Assembly: GCA_023388255.1 (NCBI GenBank)
Contig: JAEWGO010000007.1
Span: 376,261 to 440,260, forward strand
Length of the DNA: 64,000 bases
Origin: Pseudomonadota bacterium
GTDB lineage: Bacteria; Pseudomonadota; Gammaproteobacteria; Xanthomonadales; Rhodanobacteraceae
Reading direction: 5' to 3'
Each line of letters opens with the position of its first letter. Positions within the stretch are counted from its first letter, which is position 1. The notes beneath the pieces were generated by a model, which saw only the letters and a list, made by a program, of their open reading frames with translations, searched no databases and was not told the DNA's origin. The translations under genes were made by a program, and so were the position numbers. This document shows positions 56,438 through 64,000 of the stretch, piece by piece.

Positions 56438-56494
56438 GGATTTGCGGCTCCCGATTGCGTAGATGGTCGTATCCATTGCGACGGAGAGTGCGAC

Positions 56495-57823
56495 ATGATC
56501 ATCGTCCGAGCCGGTTTCCTGCTGTGCGCCGCGTTGGCGACTTCCCCGGCTGTCGCGCAATGGATGCCGTCGTGGACAGGATCGTGGACATACGCGCCCA
56601 GTCCGCGTGACGTGAACCCGGTTGATGTGCGTATCGCCGACGATGGGCGCGTGTTCGCGCTGCTGAATGTCGGCCACGACGGCATGTCGCATACGGCGCT
56701 GGCTCGTTTCGACGAAGGCGGTGCATTCGTCTGGCTGCGCGAGCGCCCCGGTTCGACGGATCGCGGCATGGAACTGTTGCCCGATGCCAACGTCGCTGTC
56801 GTCGACGCGTTCGGGCCGACGGTGCGCGTGCGTGTCTATGACGGCGACAGCGGCGATGTCGTCTGGGAAGACGATACACGCGCCGGCCGGATCTCCGCCG
56901 GAACCAGGCAGCTTGCAGTCGGTGCCGATGGCGACGTGCTGGTTCCCGTGATCGACGGCAGCGACATCGTGATTGGCCGCCATGCGCTCGACGGAGAACG
57001 GCTGCCGGACTGGCGCTGGTCGCCGGGTACGGAAGATCTGCAGGTCGAGGACATCCTGGCCACCGCTGACGGCGGCGCCGTCGTCGGCGTTGCGGGCGAC
57101 ATGTTGACCGGCGGCTATCTCGTCGTGCGTTTCGACGCGGGCGGACAGGTCGTCTTCCATGATCGCGAACTGGGTACGCTCGATGGCGGCACGTTCAACC
57201 GCCGTCTGTTTCTCGCGCTGGATGGCGGCGGCAACCTGTTGGCGCAGGGCGCGCTGCAGAACCCCTTCGGCGCCATGCAGGCGCAGGTCTGGAAGCTCGC
57301 TCCGGATGGGGCGCGGTTGTGGACGCAACGCATGGTCAACCTGCTCGACCCGCGGTTCGGCGCAGAGGCCGTTGGCCTCGTGCTCGACGCGACCGGCGAT
57401 GCCGTGCTGGCCGTGCAACCGGAGGGCGCGGGGAGTTACCGGTTGCAACGCCTCGATTCTGCGAGCGGAGAGCTCGCGCAGGACGTCCCGGCACCGGTCG
57501 ATGGCGATCCGCGTCGCCTGGTGCGCACGGCGAACGGACGCGTGCTGGTGAACAGCACGCGTTTCATCGACTTCCAGGGGCACATCGGTGCGGGTGTCGC
57601 CGAGTTCGATGCGCAGCTTCTTCCGTGCCGATCCATCGACTTCGGCGATCGCTATTTCCACATGATTTCAAGCGGCGGCCCGCAGGGATGGACATCCATC
57701 GCCGGTACGCTTTTCGCAGGCACCAGCAATGATGCCTACGTGTTGCGTCACGATGCGGACGGTGCCTGCGATGCCGTGGATGCGATATTCGCCGACAATT
57801 TCGAGAGCGCTGTCATGCGCTGA
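56495..57823 (+). CDS. Secreted beta-propeller-like protein with IFADNFE C-terminal tag
   Basis: A 442-residue exported protein (signal GFLLCAALATSPAVAQ) of repeating beta-strand segments (DVRIADDGRVFALLNVG, VAVVDAFGPTVRVRVYDG, VLVPVIDGSDIVIGRHALDG, LFLALDGGGNLLAQGAL). It ends AVDAIFADNFESAVMR, echoing the end of the FG-GAP protein at 18436. ATG 56495 has a GGAGAG Shine-Dalgarno. Likely surface or outer-membrane-vesicle cargo; ligand unknown. Confidence 0.75.
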   Translation: MIIVRAGFLLCAALATSPAVAQWMPSWTGSWTYAPSPRDVNPVDVRIADDGRVFALLNVGHDGMSHTALARFDEGGAFVWLRERPGSTDRGMELLPDANVAVVDAFGPTVRVRVYDGDSGDVVWEDDTRAGRISAGTRQLAVGADGDVLVPVIDGSDIVIGRHALDGERLPDWRWSPGTEDLQVEDILATADGGAVVGVAGDMLTGGYLVVRFDAGGQVVFHDRELGTLDGGTFNRRLFLALDGGGNLLAQGALQNPFGAMQAQVWKLAPDGARLWTQRMVNLLDPRFGAEAVGLVLDATGDAVLAVQPEGAGSYRLQRLDSASGELAQDVPAPVDGDPRRLVRTANGRVLVNSTRFIDFQGHIGAGVAEFDAQLLPCRSIDFGDRYFHMISSGGPQGWTSIAGTLFAGTSNDAYVLRHDADGACDAVDAIFADNFESAVMR

Positions 57824-57845
57824 CCCGGCATCGCGATGCGCGTGG

Positions 57846-58499
57846 CTATCGCGGGCGCTGCTTCAACCCGCTCTTCCACGCATACACCGCGGCCTGTGTG
57901 CGGTCGCTGACGTTGAGTTTGCCGAGCACGTTGCTGACGTGCGTCTTCACGGTCTTCTCGCCGATGCCGAGGCGCTCGGCGATGCTGAGGTTGCTGAGGC
58001 CCTCGGCCATCAGCGCCAGTACCTCGCGCTCGCGCTGGCTGAGCGTCTCGAGCACTTCGCTGCCGGGTTCCGAGCCGTGCCGCAGCGCTTCCATCAACCG
58101 AGCGGCGACGCGCGGATGCAGCATCGCTTCACCGCGCGCGGCCTTGCGGATGGTGTCGGCGAGTGCATCCGCGTCGACGTCCTTGAGCAGGCACGACAAT
58201 GCGCCGGCCTGAACCGCCGCGACAATCTGCTGCGCATCCTCGAACGAGGTCAGCAGCACGACCTGCGTCTGCGGGCTTGCCGCGCGGATCGAGCGCGTCG
58301 CCTCGATGCCGCCGCCGGGCATGACCAGGTCGACCAGCGCCACGTTCGGCCGATGCTCGGCGCACAGGGCGGTAGCTCCGCCGGCATCCTCGGCTTCGCC
58401 GACGATCGAAAGGTCCGCATGCGTTTCGAGAAACGCGCGGATACCCTGGCGGACCAGCACATGGTCGTCGGCGATGACGATGCGGATTGGAGTATTCAT
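57846..58499 (-). CDS. NarL/LuxR-family response regulator
   Basis: A 217-residue regulator with receiver Asp57 in VALVDLVMPGGG, KDVDADALADTIRKAARG, and a C-terminal LuxR helix-turn-helix (LSQREREVLALMAEGLSNLS, IAERLGIGEKTVKTHVSNVL). Start overlaps the kinase stop (ATGA). Confidence 0.95.
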   Translation of the reverse strand: MNTPIRIVIADDHVLVRQGIRAFLETHADLSIVGEAEDAGGATALCAEHRPNVALVDLVMPGGGIEATRSIRAASPQTQVVLLTSFEDAQQIVAAVQAGALSCLLKDVDADALADTIRKAARGEAMLHPRVAARLMEALRHGSEPGSEVLETLSQREREVLALMAEGLSNLSIAERLGIGEKTVKTHVSNVLGKLNVSDRTQAAVYAWKSGLKQRPR

Positions 58500-59956
58500 C
58501 GGCTCGAAATCTCTGCTGCAAGGAAATCCACGACGACGCGCGAACCGCGGCCGGCCATCGCATCGAACTCGAAGCGGCCACCGGGAAGCGCGTAGGCGCG
58601 TTCGCGCATGTTGCGCAGACCCATGCCCGCGCTCGGTTCGTCCGGTGCGCCACGGCCATTGTCGCCGATCGACAGGCGCACGCGTTCCGCCTCGCGGCGG
58701 AGAGCCAGTTCCACGCGGGTCGCGCCACTGTGGCGCAGCACGTTCGAGAGCGCCTCGTCGACGATGCGCAGCAGCGATTCCTCCAGCGGCGCCGGCAGCG
58801 GCGGCATGTCGTCGAGATCGAACGCGAGCGTCATGCCGCTGGTGTGCGACCACTCGTTCGCGCGCGTGCGCACACGCTCGGCGAACGGCAGTTCGGCGTC
58901 GGACGCACGCATCTCGTCGAGAATCTGCGCCAGTTCCTGCTGGATCTGCTGGGTCAGCCGCTGGGCCGGTTCGAGGCGCTCCGCGCCGGGTGCGTCGGCG
59001 AGCACCCGGCGGGCGGTGGCGAGTTGCAGGTTCAGTGCGAAGGCCTTCTGCTTCACGGTGTCGTGCAGATCGCGTGCGAGGCGCTGGCGCTCGGCCAACG
59101 TCGCCAGCTGCGCGCGCGAGCGCAGCAGGCCGCGCAGGTCGAGTGCCATGCGGTCGAGCAGCGACGACAGGCTGCCAAGCTCATCGCGCGAACGGTCGTC
59201 GATGCGATCGGAAAAATCGCCGCGGCTCCACGCGGTTGCCGCGCGAGCGATCCGGTTCAGGCGGCGCGTGACCCAGGCTGCGAGGAAGATCGACGAGGCG
59301 ATGCCGAAAACGATCAGGAACGCGAGCACGGTCGGCGACTCGAAAATGGAATCAAGCGGCAACCGGTGCCACGGCGGCGGCACGCGCAGTTCGATGAACA
59401 GCAGGCCAAGCAGTTCGCCGGACGCCGTGCGCAACGGCGCGAGCGTGCGCCGTACCTTGAACGGCGACTCGCTGCCGGCCAGCGCGACCGCACTCACTCC
59501 CGATGCCGCCCTCACGCGCTCGCCTTCCGTTGCGCTCGGCAGTTCGGCCGTCCAGTGGCCATCGCCGCTCGAATGCGCCAGCTCGTGCAGGTCGGGCGCA
59601 AGGATCGCCGCAGCGAGCGGCGCGTCGGCCAGTTCGAGCAGCACGTAGGATTCGTCCGGCGTCAGTCCGCCGCGAGGCTGCTGCAGGCGCAGCACCCACG
59701 CATCCAGCCACATGTCCAGCGCGGCGGCGTCTTCGCCGTTCGCTCCGCGCAAGTGCGGCCACTGCGCGACGAGGTCGGCAGCGCCGTCCTCGGCTGCGCG
59801 GTCGAGGCTGCCGGCGCCAATGCCGTTCATGAAGCGATGGAACTCGTGGATCAGGATCGCCGACTCGACCACGACGAGAGTCGGCAGTGACAGCAGCACG
59901 TAGAACAGCGCGAGCTTGGAAACCAGTCCGCGCAGTTGCGGGCGAAGTTGCGCCAT
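58496..59956 (-). CDS. NarX/LiaS-type histidine kinase
   Basis: A 486-residue kinase: TM1 at about 14-36, periplasmic domain of about 165 residues, TM2 around 205-228, HAMP, HisKA_3 phosphoacceptor H298 (RLARDLHDTVKQKAFALNLQL) and HATPase (IVDEALSNVLRHSGATRV, GDNGRGAPDEPSAGMGLRNM). ATG 59956 lies 13 bp from the end of the RNase T2 gene, co-directional, which may place them in one operon. Confidence 0.94.
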   Translation of the reverse strand: MAQLRPQLRGLVSKLALFYVLLSLPTLVVVESAILIHEFHRFMNGIGAGSLDRAAEDGAADLVAQWPHLRGANGEDAAALDMWLDAWVLRLQQPRGGLTPDESYVLLELADAPLAAAILAPDLHELAHSSGDGHWTAELPSATEGERVRAASGVSAVALAGSESPFKVRRTLAPLRTASGELLGLLFIELRVPPPWHRLPLDSIFESPTVLAFLIVFGIASSIFLAAWVTRRLNRIARAATAWSRGDFSDRIDDRSRDELGSLSSLLDRMALDLRGLLRSRAQLATLAERQRLARDLHDTVKQKAFALNLQLATARRVLADAPGAERLEPAQRLTQQIQQELAQILDEMRASDAELPFAERVRTRANEWSHTSGMTLAFDLDDMPPLPAPLEESLLRIVDEALSNVLRHSGATRVELALRREAERVRLSIGDNGRGAPDEPSAGMGLRNMRERAYALPGGRFEFDAMAGRGSRVVVDFLAAEISSR

Positions 59957-59969
59957 CGTGCGCGCCGCG

Positions 59970-60653
59970 CTACTTCGCGGCGGGGATCGTGAACGGCGCC
60001 GACACCGGGCAGCCGGTGCGCATGCGTCCGCCACAGGCGCGCAAGCCGAGATCCTTGTCGAGGCACACGCGCACTTCCACCAGATCGCCCTGACTGCAAT
60101 GCAGGCTCATCATGTTGTCGGCCAATCCGGGGTTTGCGCGCTTCAGCGCGCTGCGCAGGTCGTCAGCGCCCATCTGCAAATCCTGCGCGGGGGCCTTCAG
60201 TTCTTCCGGCACGCGCAGTGCGGCGAACGCGCGATCGGCGGTCTGGAAGTAGTGCTGCGGATCGAGCCCGGTGCAGGCGCCATGCGCGAACCATTCGTGG
60301 TTGATCAGGCGCTTGCTCGGCATGAACGGCAAGGTCGCGGAGATCGTGCCGCGGTCGGGCCGGTCGCTGCTGATGCAGCGCTGCGGACCGCCGCCGTTCT
60401 CGTACTGCGGCCACAGGCCGTGCAGCACGAAACCGTAGCCCTTGCGGCCGCATTGTTCTTCTTCGTCCGGATGCGTCTGGCAGTACGTTGGCGACCATGA
60501 CAGCGCCATCACGTAATAGTCGTACTTGCCGACCGTCGCATTGTCTTGCTGACGTGCCTTCTTCGACGAGCCTTGATGTCTGGCCAGCGCGGCGTCGGCG
60601 AAACACAGGGCGAACAGGCCGGTGAGGAGCAGGGCGATGCGGAGGCGCGGCAT
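59970..60653 (-). CDS. Secreted ribonuclease T2 family enzyme
   Basis: A 227-residue exported RNase. Signal ALLLTGLFALCFADAALA; active-site CAS-I GFVLHGLWPQ (H78) and CAS-II NHEWFAHGAC (E120, H124), with cysteines for disulfides (CQTHP, EQCGRKG, RCISS, GACTG, LHCSQ). Like E. coli Rna. Upstream of and close to a two-component operon on the same strand. ATG 60653 opens the signal peptide. Confidence 0.93.
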   Translation of the reverse strand: MPRLRIALLLTGLFALCFADAALARHQGSSKKARQQDNATVGKYDYYVMALSWSPTYCQTHPDEEEQCGRKGYGFVLHGLWPQYENGGGPQRCISSDRPDRGTISATLPFMPSKRLINHEWFAHGACTGLDPQHYFQTADRAFAALRVPEELKAPAQDLQMGADDLRSALKRANPGLADNMMSLHCSQGDLVEVRVCLDKDLGLRACGGRMRTGCPVSAPFTIPAAK

Positions 60654-60792
60654 GGCGGAGCGATCCCTTTCGCGCGGCATTCGCGCCCGCGCAAACTAGC
60701 AGATTCCCGCCCGCGAGGGCGCCCGCGGGTGCTGCCGTTCGGCGCGAACGCGATATGATGCGCGCCCCGTTTTCCACTGCCGCCGGTTTCCC

Positions 60793-61326
60793 ATGCCCAA
60801 ACGCATCGCCGCCCGTCGCTCGCCGATCCATGGCAATGGCGTCTTCGCCCTGGTCGACATCCCGAAGGGAACCGAGCTGATCGAATACCGCGGCAAGCTC
60901 CTGACCCACGCGCAGGCTGATCGCCTGTACGCGGACACCAGCGACACCGGCCATACGTTCCTGTTCACGCTGAACGACAAGTACGTGCTCGACGCCAACA
61001 GCGAAGGCAACATCGCGCGCTGGATCAACTACAGCTGCAAGCCGAACTGCCGCGCGCTGCTCGAAGAAGACCCCGGTGGCGACCGCCGCAAGGATCGTGT
61101 GCTGATCGAATCGCTGCGCGCGCTGCGCGCCGGCGAGGAGCTCACCTACGACTATGGCATCGTTCTGGAGGAGCGCCTCACGCCGCGCCTGAAGGCGATA
61201 TGGGCCTGCCACTGCGGCGCACCGAAATGCCTCGGCACGATGCTCAAGCCCAAGCGCAAGCCACCTGCCGCGAGTGCCGCCAAGAAGGTCGCGAAAAGCG
61301 CGAAGAAGACCGCGCGCAAGGCATAG
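60793..61326 (+). CDS. SET-domain lysine methyltransferase with histone-H1-like tail
   Basis: A 177-residue SET protein: ARRSPIHGNGVFALVDIPKG, ARWINYSCKPNC (residues 79-86, the NHSCxPN motif), ELTYDYGI and the Zn-binding post-SET CHCGAPKCLGTM (139-150). After that the tail KPKRKPPAASAAKKVAKSAK is Lys/Ala-rich, like histone H1. It probably methylates lysine on a protein; the tail could be a nucleic-acid anchor or the substrate. GC-rich leader, no clear Shine-Dalgarno. Confidence 0.9.
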   Translation: MPKRIAARRSPIHGNGVFALVDIPKGTELIEYRGKLLTHAQADRLYADTSDTGHTFLFTLNDKYVLDANSEGNIARWINYSCKPNCRALLEEDPGGDRRKDRVLIESLRALRAGEELTYDYGIVLEERLTPRLKAIWACHCGAPKCLGTMLKPKRKPPAASAAKKVAKSAKKTARKA

Positions 61327-61410
61327 GTCCGGTACGGCAGCGGCAGCACGTTGAAGCATGTCGCCATCGCAACGTAGGATGCGGGCTCGCCCCTCGAGTG
61401 CTGCCAACCC

Positions 61411-62559
61411 GTGAGCCGTCCAAGGATCCTCGCCGTGATCGGCGTTTCCGATGAAGAATCCGCGCATCTGCGTCTGCTGATGCGCAAAGGCATCGCCGGT
61501 CTCGACCACGAATGGCGCCTCGGCGACGAAGAGGGTGCCGACCTGCTGATCGTCGACCCCCACTCGTTCGCCGGCCAGATGGCGCGCGCGCGCGCCCAGA
61601 CCACCGGGGTGCGCTTTGCGGTCTTTTCCGACAGCACAGTCGACGATGCGGACCTGATCCTGTCGCGGCCCTTGCGCACGGCCAACCTGCGCGACGTGTT
61701 GAACCGCGCGGCCAGCGCCCAGGCGGCGCCTGCGATTGGTGCGAACACCAATGATTTCTACACGCGCGACCTCGGCGACGAGGGCGGACAGGCTGCCGCT
61801 TCGGTGGCCGGCGAAATCGCCGCGCGCGGCCTCGACGATTTGCTCCGACCGCGTCCGGTCGAGTTGCGCGCGCCGACCATGCCGCTGCCCGAAGCCGGGC
61901 TTGGTCATGCCGTCGCGCCACCGCGCATGCCGGTGGATGCGGCGCGCGCCCGCGCACGCACGACCAGCGACGGCCTGCTCGCCGACACCACGCCGCACGA
62001 TATCCGCGCCTATCTGGATCGGGATCTGCTGCGCATGCCCGCTCGCTTCACGCTGCCCGGTGTCGCGCCACTGGTGCTGGACCCGAAGAACAAGGTGGCG
62101 CACATCAGCTCCGGGCAAGCCGCGCTCGAAGCTTACTGTCGAGCGCGTTGGCGCATGTGCGATTGGGAATCGCTGACCAGCGCGGAATTGTCCGCACTGC
62201 GCACGAACGTGCCAGCGCAACCGTATTCGCGCCTCATCTGGTTGCATGTGCTGTTGCATTCGGGCGGCCAGCTTGCGCGGCATCTGGATCCTGGCGGCAC
62301 GTACCGGCTCGTCCAGTGGGTCGAAATCGACCGCGATCTCGGCCGCTATTTCCGTGTTGCAACGGCATTGCTGCAGCCGCTGCGCCTGCATGAGATCGCC
62401 GCCGCGAGCGGCGCGCCGATGGCAGACGTGTTCGACGTCGTCAATGCCTACGACGCGATCGGGCTGATCGAATGGCAGCCACGGGCGCGCCGCGACGACG
62501 GCCAGCCGGCACCGTCGTCATTGCTGCGCAAATTTCGCAATCCGTTCGGGAAATCCTGA
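61411..62559 (+). CDS. Receiver-like N-terminal protein of unknown function
   Basis: A 382-residue protein starting at GTG 61411. The N-terminus looks like a degenerate receiver (RILAVIGVSDEESAHLRLLM, DLLIVDPHSFAGQMARARA, FAVFSDSTVDDADLILSRPL); the C-terminal half (EIDRDLGRYFRVATALLQ, EIAAASGAPMADVFDVVNAY) may include a winged helix. A proline-rich linker separates them. Lacks the phospho-Asp pocket, so pseudo-receiver. Function unknown. Confidence 0.72.
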   Translation: MSRPRILAVIGVSDEESAHLRLLMRKGIAGLDHEWRLGDEEGADLLIVDPHSFAGQMARARAQTTGVRFAVFSDSTVDDADLILSRPLRTANLRDVLNRAASAQAAPAIGANTNDFYTRDLGDEGGQAAASVAGEIAARGLDDLLRPRPVELRAPTMPLPEAGLGHAVAPPRMPVDAARARARTTSDGLLADTTPHDIRAYLDRDLLRMPARFTLPGVAPLVLDPKNKVAHISSGQAALEAYCRARWRMCDWESLTSAELSALRTNVPAQPYSRLIWLHVLLHSGGQLARHLDPGGTYRLVQWVEIDRDLGRYFRVATALLQPLRLHEIAAASGAPMADVFDVVNAYDAIGLIEWQPRARRDDGQPAPSSLLRKFRNPFGKS

Positions 62560-62568
62560 CGCGCAGCG

Positions 62569-62889
62569 TCAGGTCGCGCTGGCCAGCTTCAGGCCGACGA
62601 TACCGGCGACGATCAATGCGACGCTGACGAGGCGCCACGGATTGGCCGGCTCGCCGAGCAGCACGATGCCGAGGATCACGGTGCCGACCGCGCCGACGCC
62701 GACCCACACCGCGTAGGCGGTACCGACCGGCAACGTCTTCATCGCCACGCCGAGCAGACCGAGGCTGATCATCATTGCCGCTACCGTACCGACGCTTGGC
62801 CACAGCCGGCTGAAACCTTCCGTGTATTTGAGGCCGATCGCCCAGCCAATTTCGAACAGGCCGGCGAGTACGAGGATGAGCCAGTTCAT
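62569..62889 (-). CDS. gdx: SMR-family guanidinium exporter (SugE/Gdx)
   Basis: A 106-residue four-helix SMR protein exporting guanidinium. Conserved Glu13 in FEIGWAIGLKYTEGFSRLWPS (shown in part) and GVAMKTLPVGTAYAVWVGVG identify the SugE/Gdx branch, which is unlike EmrE. It is preceded by two hairpins with ACGA and ACGG loops, the guanidine-II riboswitch. ATG 62889 has GGAG at 62897-62900. Strong case for guanidine-inducible expression. Confidence 0.93.
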   Translation of the reverse strand: MNWLILVLAGLFEIGWAIGLKYTEGFSRLWPSVGTVAAMMISLGLLGVAMKTLPVGTAYAVWVGVGAVGTVILGIVLLGEPANPWRLVSVALIVAGIVGLKLASAT

Positions 62890-62906
62890 GGCGTTGCTCC
62901 GCAATG

Positions 62907-62951
62907 CGGGGCCGTCCCCGGAGTATCGTCGAGCGGCGGGGTCGTCCCCGC
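62907..62951 (-). promoter_or_regulatory. Guanidine-II (mini-ykkC) riboswitch
   Basis: On the minus strand, GCGGGG-ACGA-CCCCGC (62951-62936) then CGGGG-ACGG-CCCCG (62920-62907): two GC hairpins with ACGR loops 15 nt apart, the hallmark of mini-ykkC. The second ends 6 nt from GGAG (62900-62897) of the Gdx gene, consistent with control of ribosome access. Downstream gene matches the known regulon. Confidence 0.9.
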
Positions 62952-63026
62952 TTCGGTGTGTGGTCGACTTCTTCTTCGCCTGGCGAACTCTACTTGGATC
63001 ACCTTGGCCCTGAAAGGCGGGGCAGG

Positions 63027-63383
63027 TCACTTCGGCACGAGGTGGACAACGGCTTCCACGATGTCGCCTTTCGGTTCGCAAACCATTTCGTAGCGCCTAC
63101 CCGCTTCAAATTCATGTTGAAGAGAAACCCAGTCGTCCCACGACATGGCATGAGGGCACTGATAGGCGACCGAGTGTTTCCCGGAGGATATATAAACGTG
63201 GGTTCGTGGCGTTTTGAATCGATACTCATCCACGCGCCAAATGCCATCCGACTCTCCAAAGGGCCTTCCTGCGGCGTCTCGCAGTGAGAGCGAAGCCGTA
63301 TTTGGCGACGACGTGACTGAAACTGGAATGACGGCCGCGCAGCCGGACAGCGTGGCCAGCGTAAGGATTAGGAGCGAGCGCAT
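63027..63383 (-). CDS. Small lipoprotein of unknown function
   Basis: A 118-residue lipoprotein (LLILTLATLSGC) followed by a mainly beta domain (VTSSPNTASLSLRDAAGRPFG, YRFKTPRTHVYISSGKHSVA, GRRYEMVCEPKGDIVEAVVH). PEGA-like features are possible. Lower GC than neighbours, hinting at acquisition. No Shine-Dalgarno or function recognised. Confidence 0.65.
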   Translation of the reverse strand: MRSLLILTLATLSGCAAVIPVSVTSSPNTASLSLRDAAGRPFGESDGIWRVDEYRFKTPRTHVYISSGKHSVAYQCPHAMSWDDWVSLQHEFEAGRRYEMVCEPKGDIVEAVVHLVPK

Positions 63384-63534
63384 AAGTTGACTCCTGAATT
63401 AAGCCGCGCTGCAAAGCGGTTTCGGCTTGAATGAATTGCTGGGCCTCATTGTCATTAACTCATGCGTTACTGACGAGAAGATCGGAAGTGATTGAGGTCA
63501 TCACTGTTGAACAGTTGAACTGTTGAAGCCCCTT
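63384..63534. other. AT-richer spacer with a 15-bp palindrome
   Basis: About 150 bp with composition lower in GC than the rest. AACAGTT-G-AACTGTT (63510-63524) is a perfect odd palindrome between the lipoprotein start and the end of the hydrolase remnant. No gene seen. Confidence 0.4.
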
Positions 63535-63650
63535 TCATTGCCCCTTCTTTGGTTCGCCGTCAAGAAATTGCAGCGCGACGGCATTGAACAGCGCGGGTGC
63601 CTGCACCGGGGCGAAGTGACTGACATTGGGCAATCTCCTGCCTGGGACCC
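63535..63650 (-). pseudogene. Truncated alpha/beta hydrolase, 3' end only
   Basis: Reading leftward, the frame gives GRRLPNVSHFAPVQAPALFN then AVALQFLDGEPKKGQ and a stop at 63535-63537. SHFAPVQAPALFN with its catalytic His is the C-terminal end of an alpha/beta hydrolase (as in GHFAPxEAPE). Only about 38 codons remain; the 5' part is replaced by insertion-sequence DNA starting near 63650. A disrupted gene. Confidence 0.7.
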
Positions 63651-63667
63651 GTCTACACAAAATCTAT

Positions 63668-64000
63668 GACACGCCCTTCGCCGAGGCCGACCTGCGCAGC
63701 CAGCGTCTGCAACGCGCCGGCGGTATCGGCCTGATCACCGCCACCGCACTGAGCGCCTCGGTCGGCGCGTTCGACCGCTTCCCGTCGGGGCGCCACTTCG
63801 CCAGCTCGCTCGGCCTCACCCCGCGCGAGCATTCCAGCGGCAAGGTCCGACGTCTCGGCCGCGTGACCAAGCGCGGCGATGTCTACCTGCGCATGCTGCT
63901 CATCCACGGCGCCCGTGCCGTGCTGCGCAGCGCCAAGCTCGCGCAGAAGAACCAGCAACCGCTCGACCGCCTCCGCGCCTGGGCGCTGGCCCTGTCCGAA
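63668..64000 (+). mobile_element. IS110-family transposase, C-terminal part (runs off window)
   Basis: An open frame from about 63668 to the window end gives the Transposase_20 domain of IS110/IS1111 elements: GGIGLITATALSASVGAFDR, SGRHFASSLGLTPREHSSGK, RLGRVTKRGDVYLRMLLIHG and ARAVLRSAKLAQKNQQ. The N-terminal DEDD domain is absent, as that space holds the hydrolase remnant and lipoprotein, so the element is 5' truncated or recombined. More lies beyond position 64000. Confidence 0.85.

Overview
The window is 64 kb of GC-rich, densely coding gammaproteobacterial chromosome. Conserved blocks (lptD-surA-pdxA, rsmA-apaG-apaH, lgt-thyA, the suf cluster, ubiH/ubiI-like pair) and family-level sequence point to the Lysobacterales (Xanthomonadales). 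Two secreted proteins ending in a short IFAD(S/N)FE tag suggest a Rhodanobacteraceae/Dokdonella-type lineage; that placement is inference. I saw no rRNA, tRNA or CRISPR. The only mobile DNA is at the right edge.

Layout: 1-1430 CpxR/CpxA-like two-component pair (kinase cut by the window edge); 1779-8650 sulfotransferase, POT peptide transporter, PAP2 phosphatase, DgkA, TerC, LemA and two TPM-domain proteins; 8802-17108 YyaL-like protein, RlmI, Lgt, ThyA, a tandem-DTG aspartic-protease-like protein, FolA, a small membrane protein and ApaH; 17108-27660 an envelope/ribosome block (apaG, rsmA ... pdxA, surA, lptD) split by an FG-GAP protein, a YeiH-type permease and its divergent LysR regulator; 27753-30344 a histone-deacetylase-like enzyme, an unknown protein, a PduO-type cobalamin adenosyltransferase and a BtuM-like membrane protein; 30452-32847 two ubiquinone hydroxylases; 32940-40242 a SUF Fe-S operon (Rrf2 regulator, sufB, a methyltransferase, sufC, sufD, sufS, sufU, GNAT, Rieske protein); 40221-42328 a second two-component pair.

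42880-52119 is the most striking region. It is a Fur-box-preceded set encoding a PepSY membrane protein, a DUF2271 protein carrying the ApbE flavinylation motif DGVSGAT, a DUF4198 protein, ApbE, and a membrane-anchored flavodoxin/FNR reductase. A second, nearly identical Fur box precedes a TonB siderophore receptor, PiuC and a Sel1-repeat protein. Together they read as an extracytoplasmic flavin electron-transfer route coupled to ferric-siderophore uptake.

52133-62559 holds HutD, acetyltransferases, two SET-domain proteins (one with a histone-H1-like lysine tail), ComEA, an M20 peptidase, a second IFAD-tag protein, a NarX/NarL-like pair co-directional with an RNase T2, and an unknown receiver-like protein. 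62569-62951 is a guanidine-II riboswitch driving a SugE/Gdx guanidinium exporter. The right end holds a lipoprotein, the 3' remnant of an alpha/beta hydrolase, and the C-terminal part of an IS110-family transposase running off the window.
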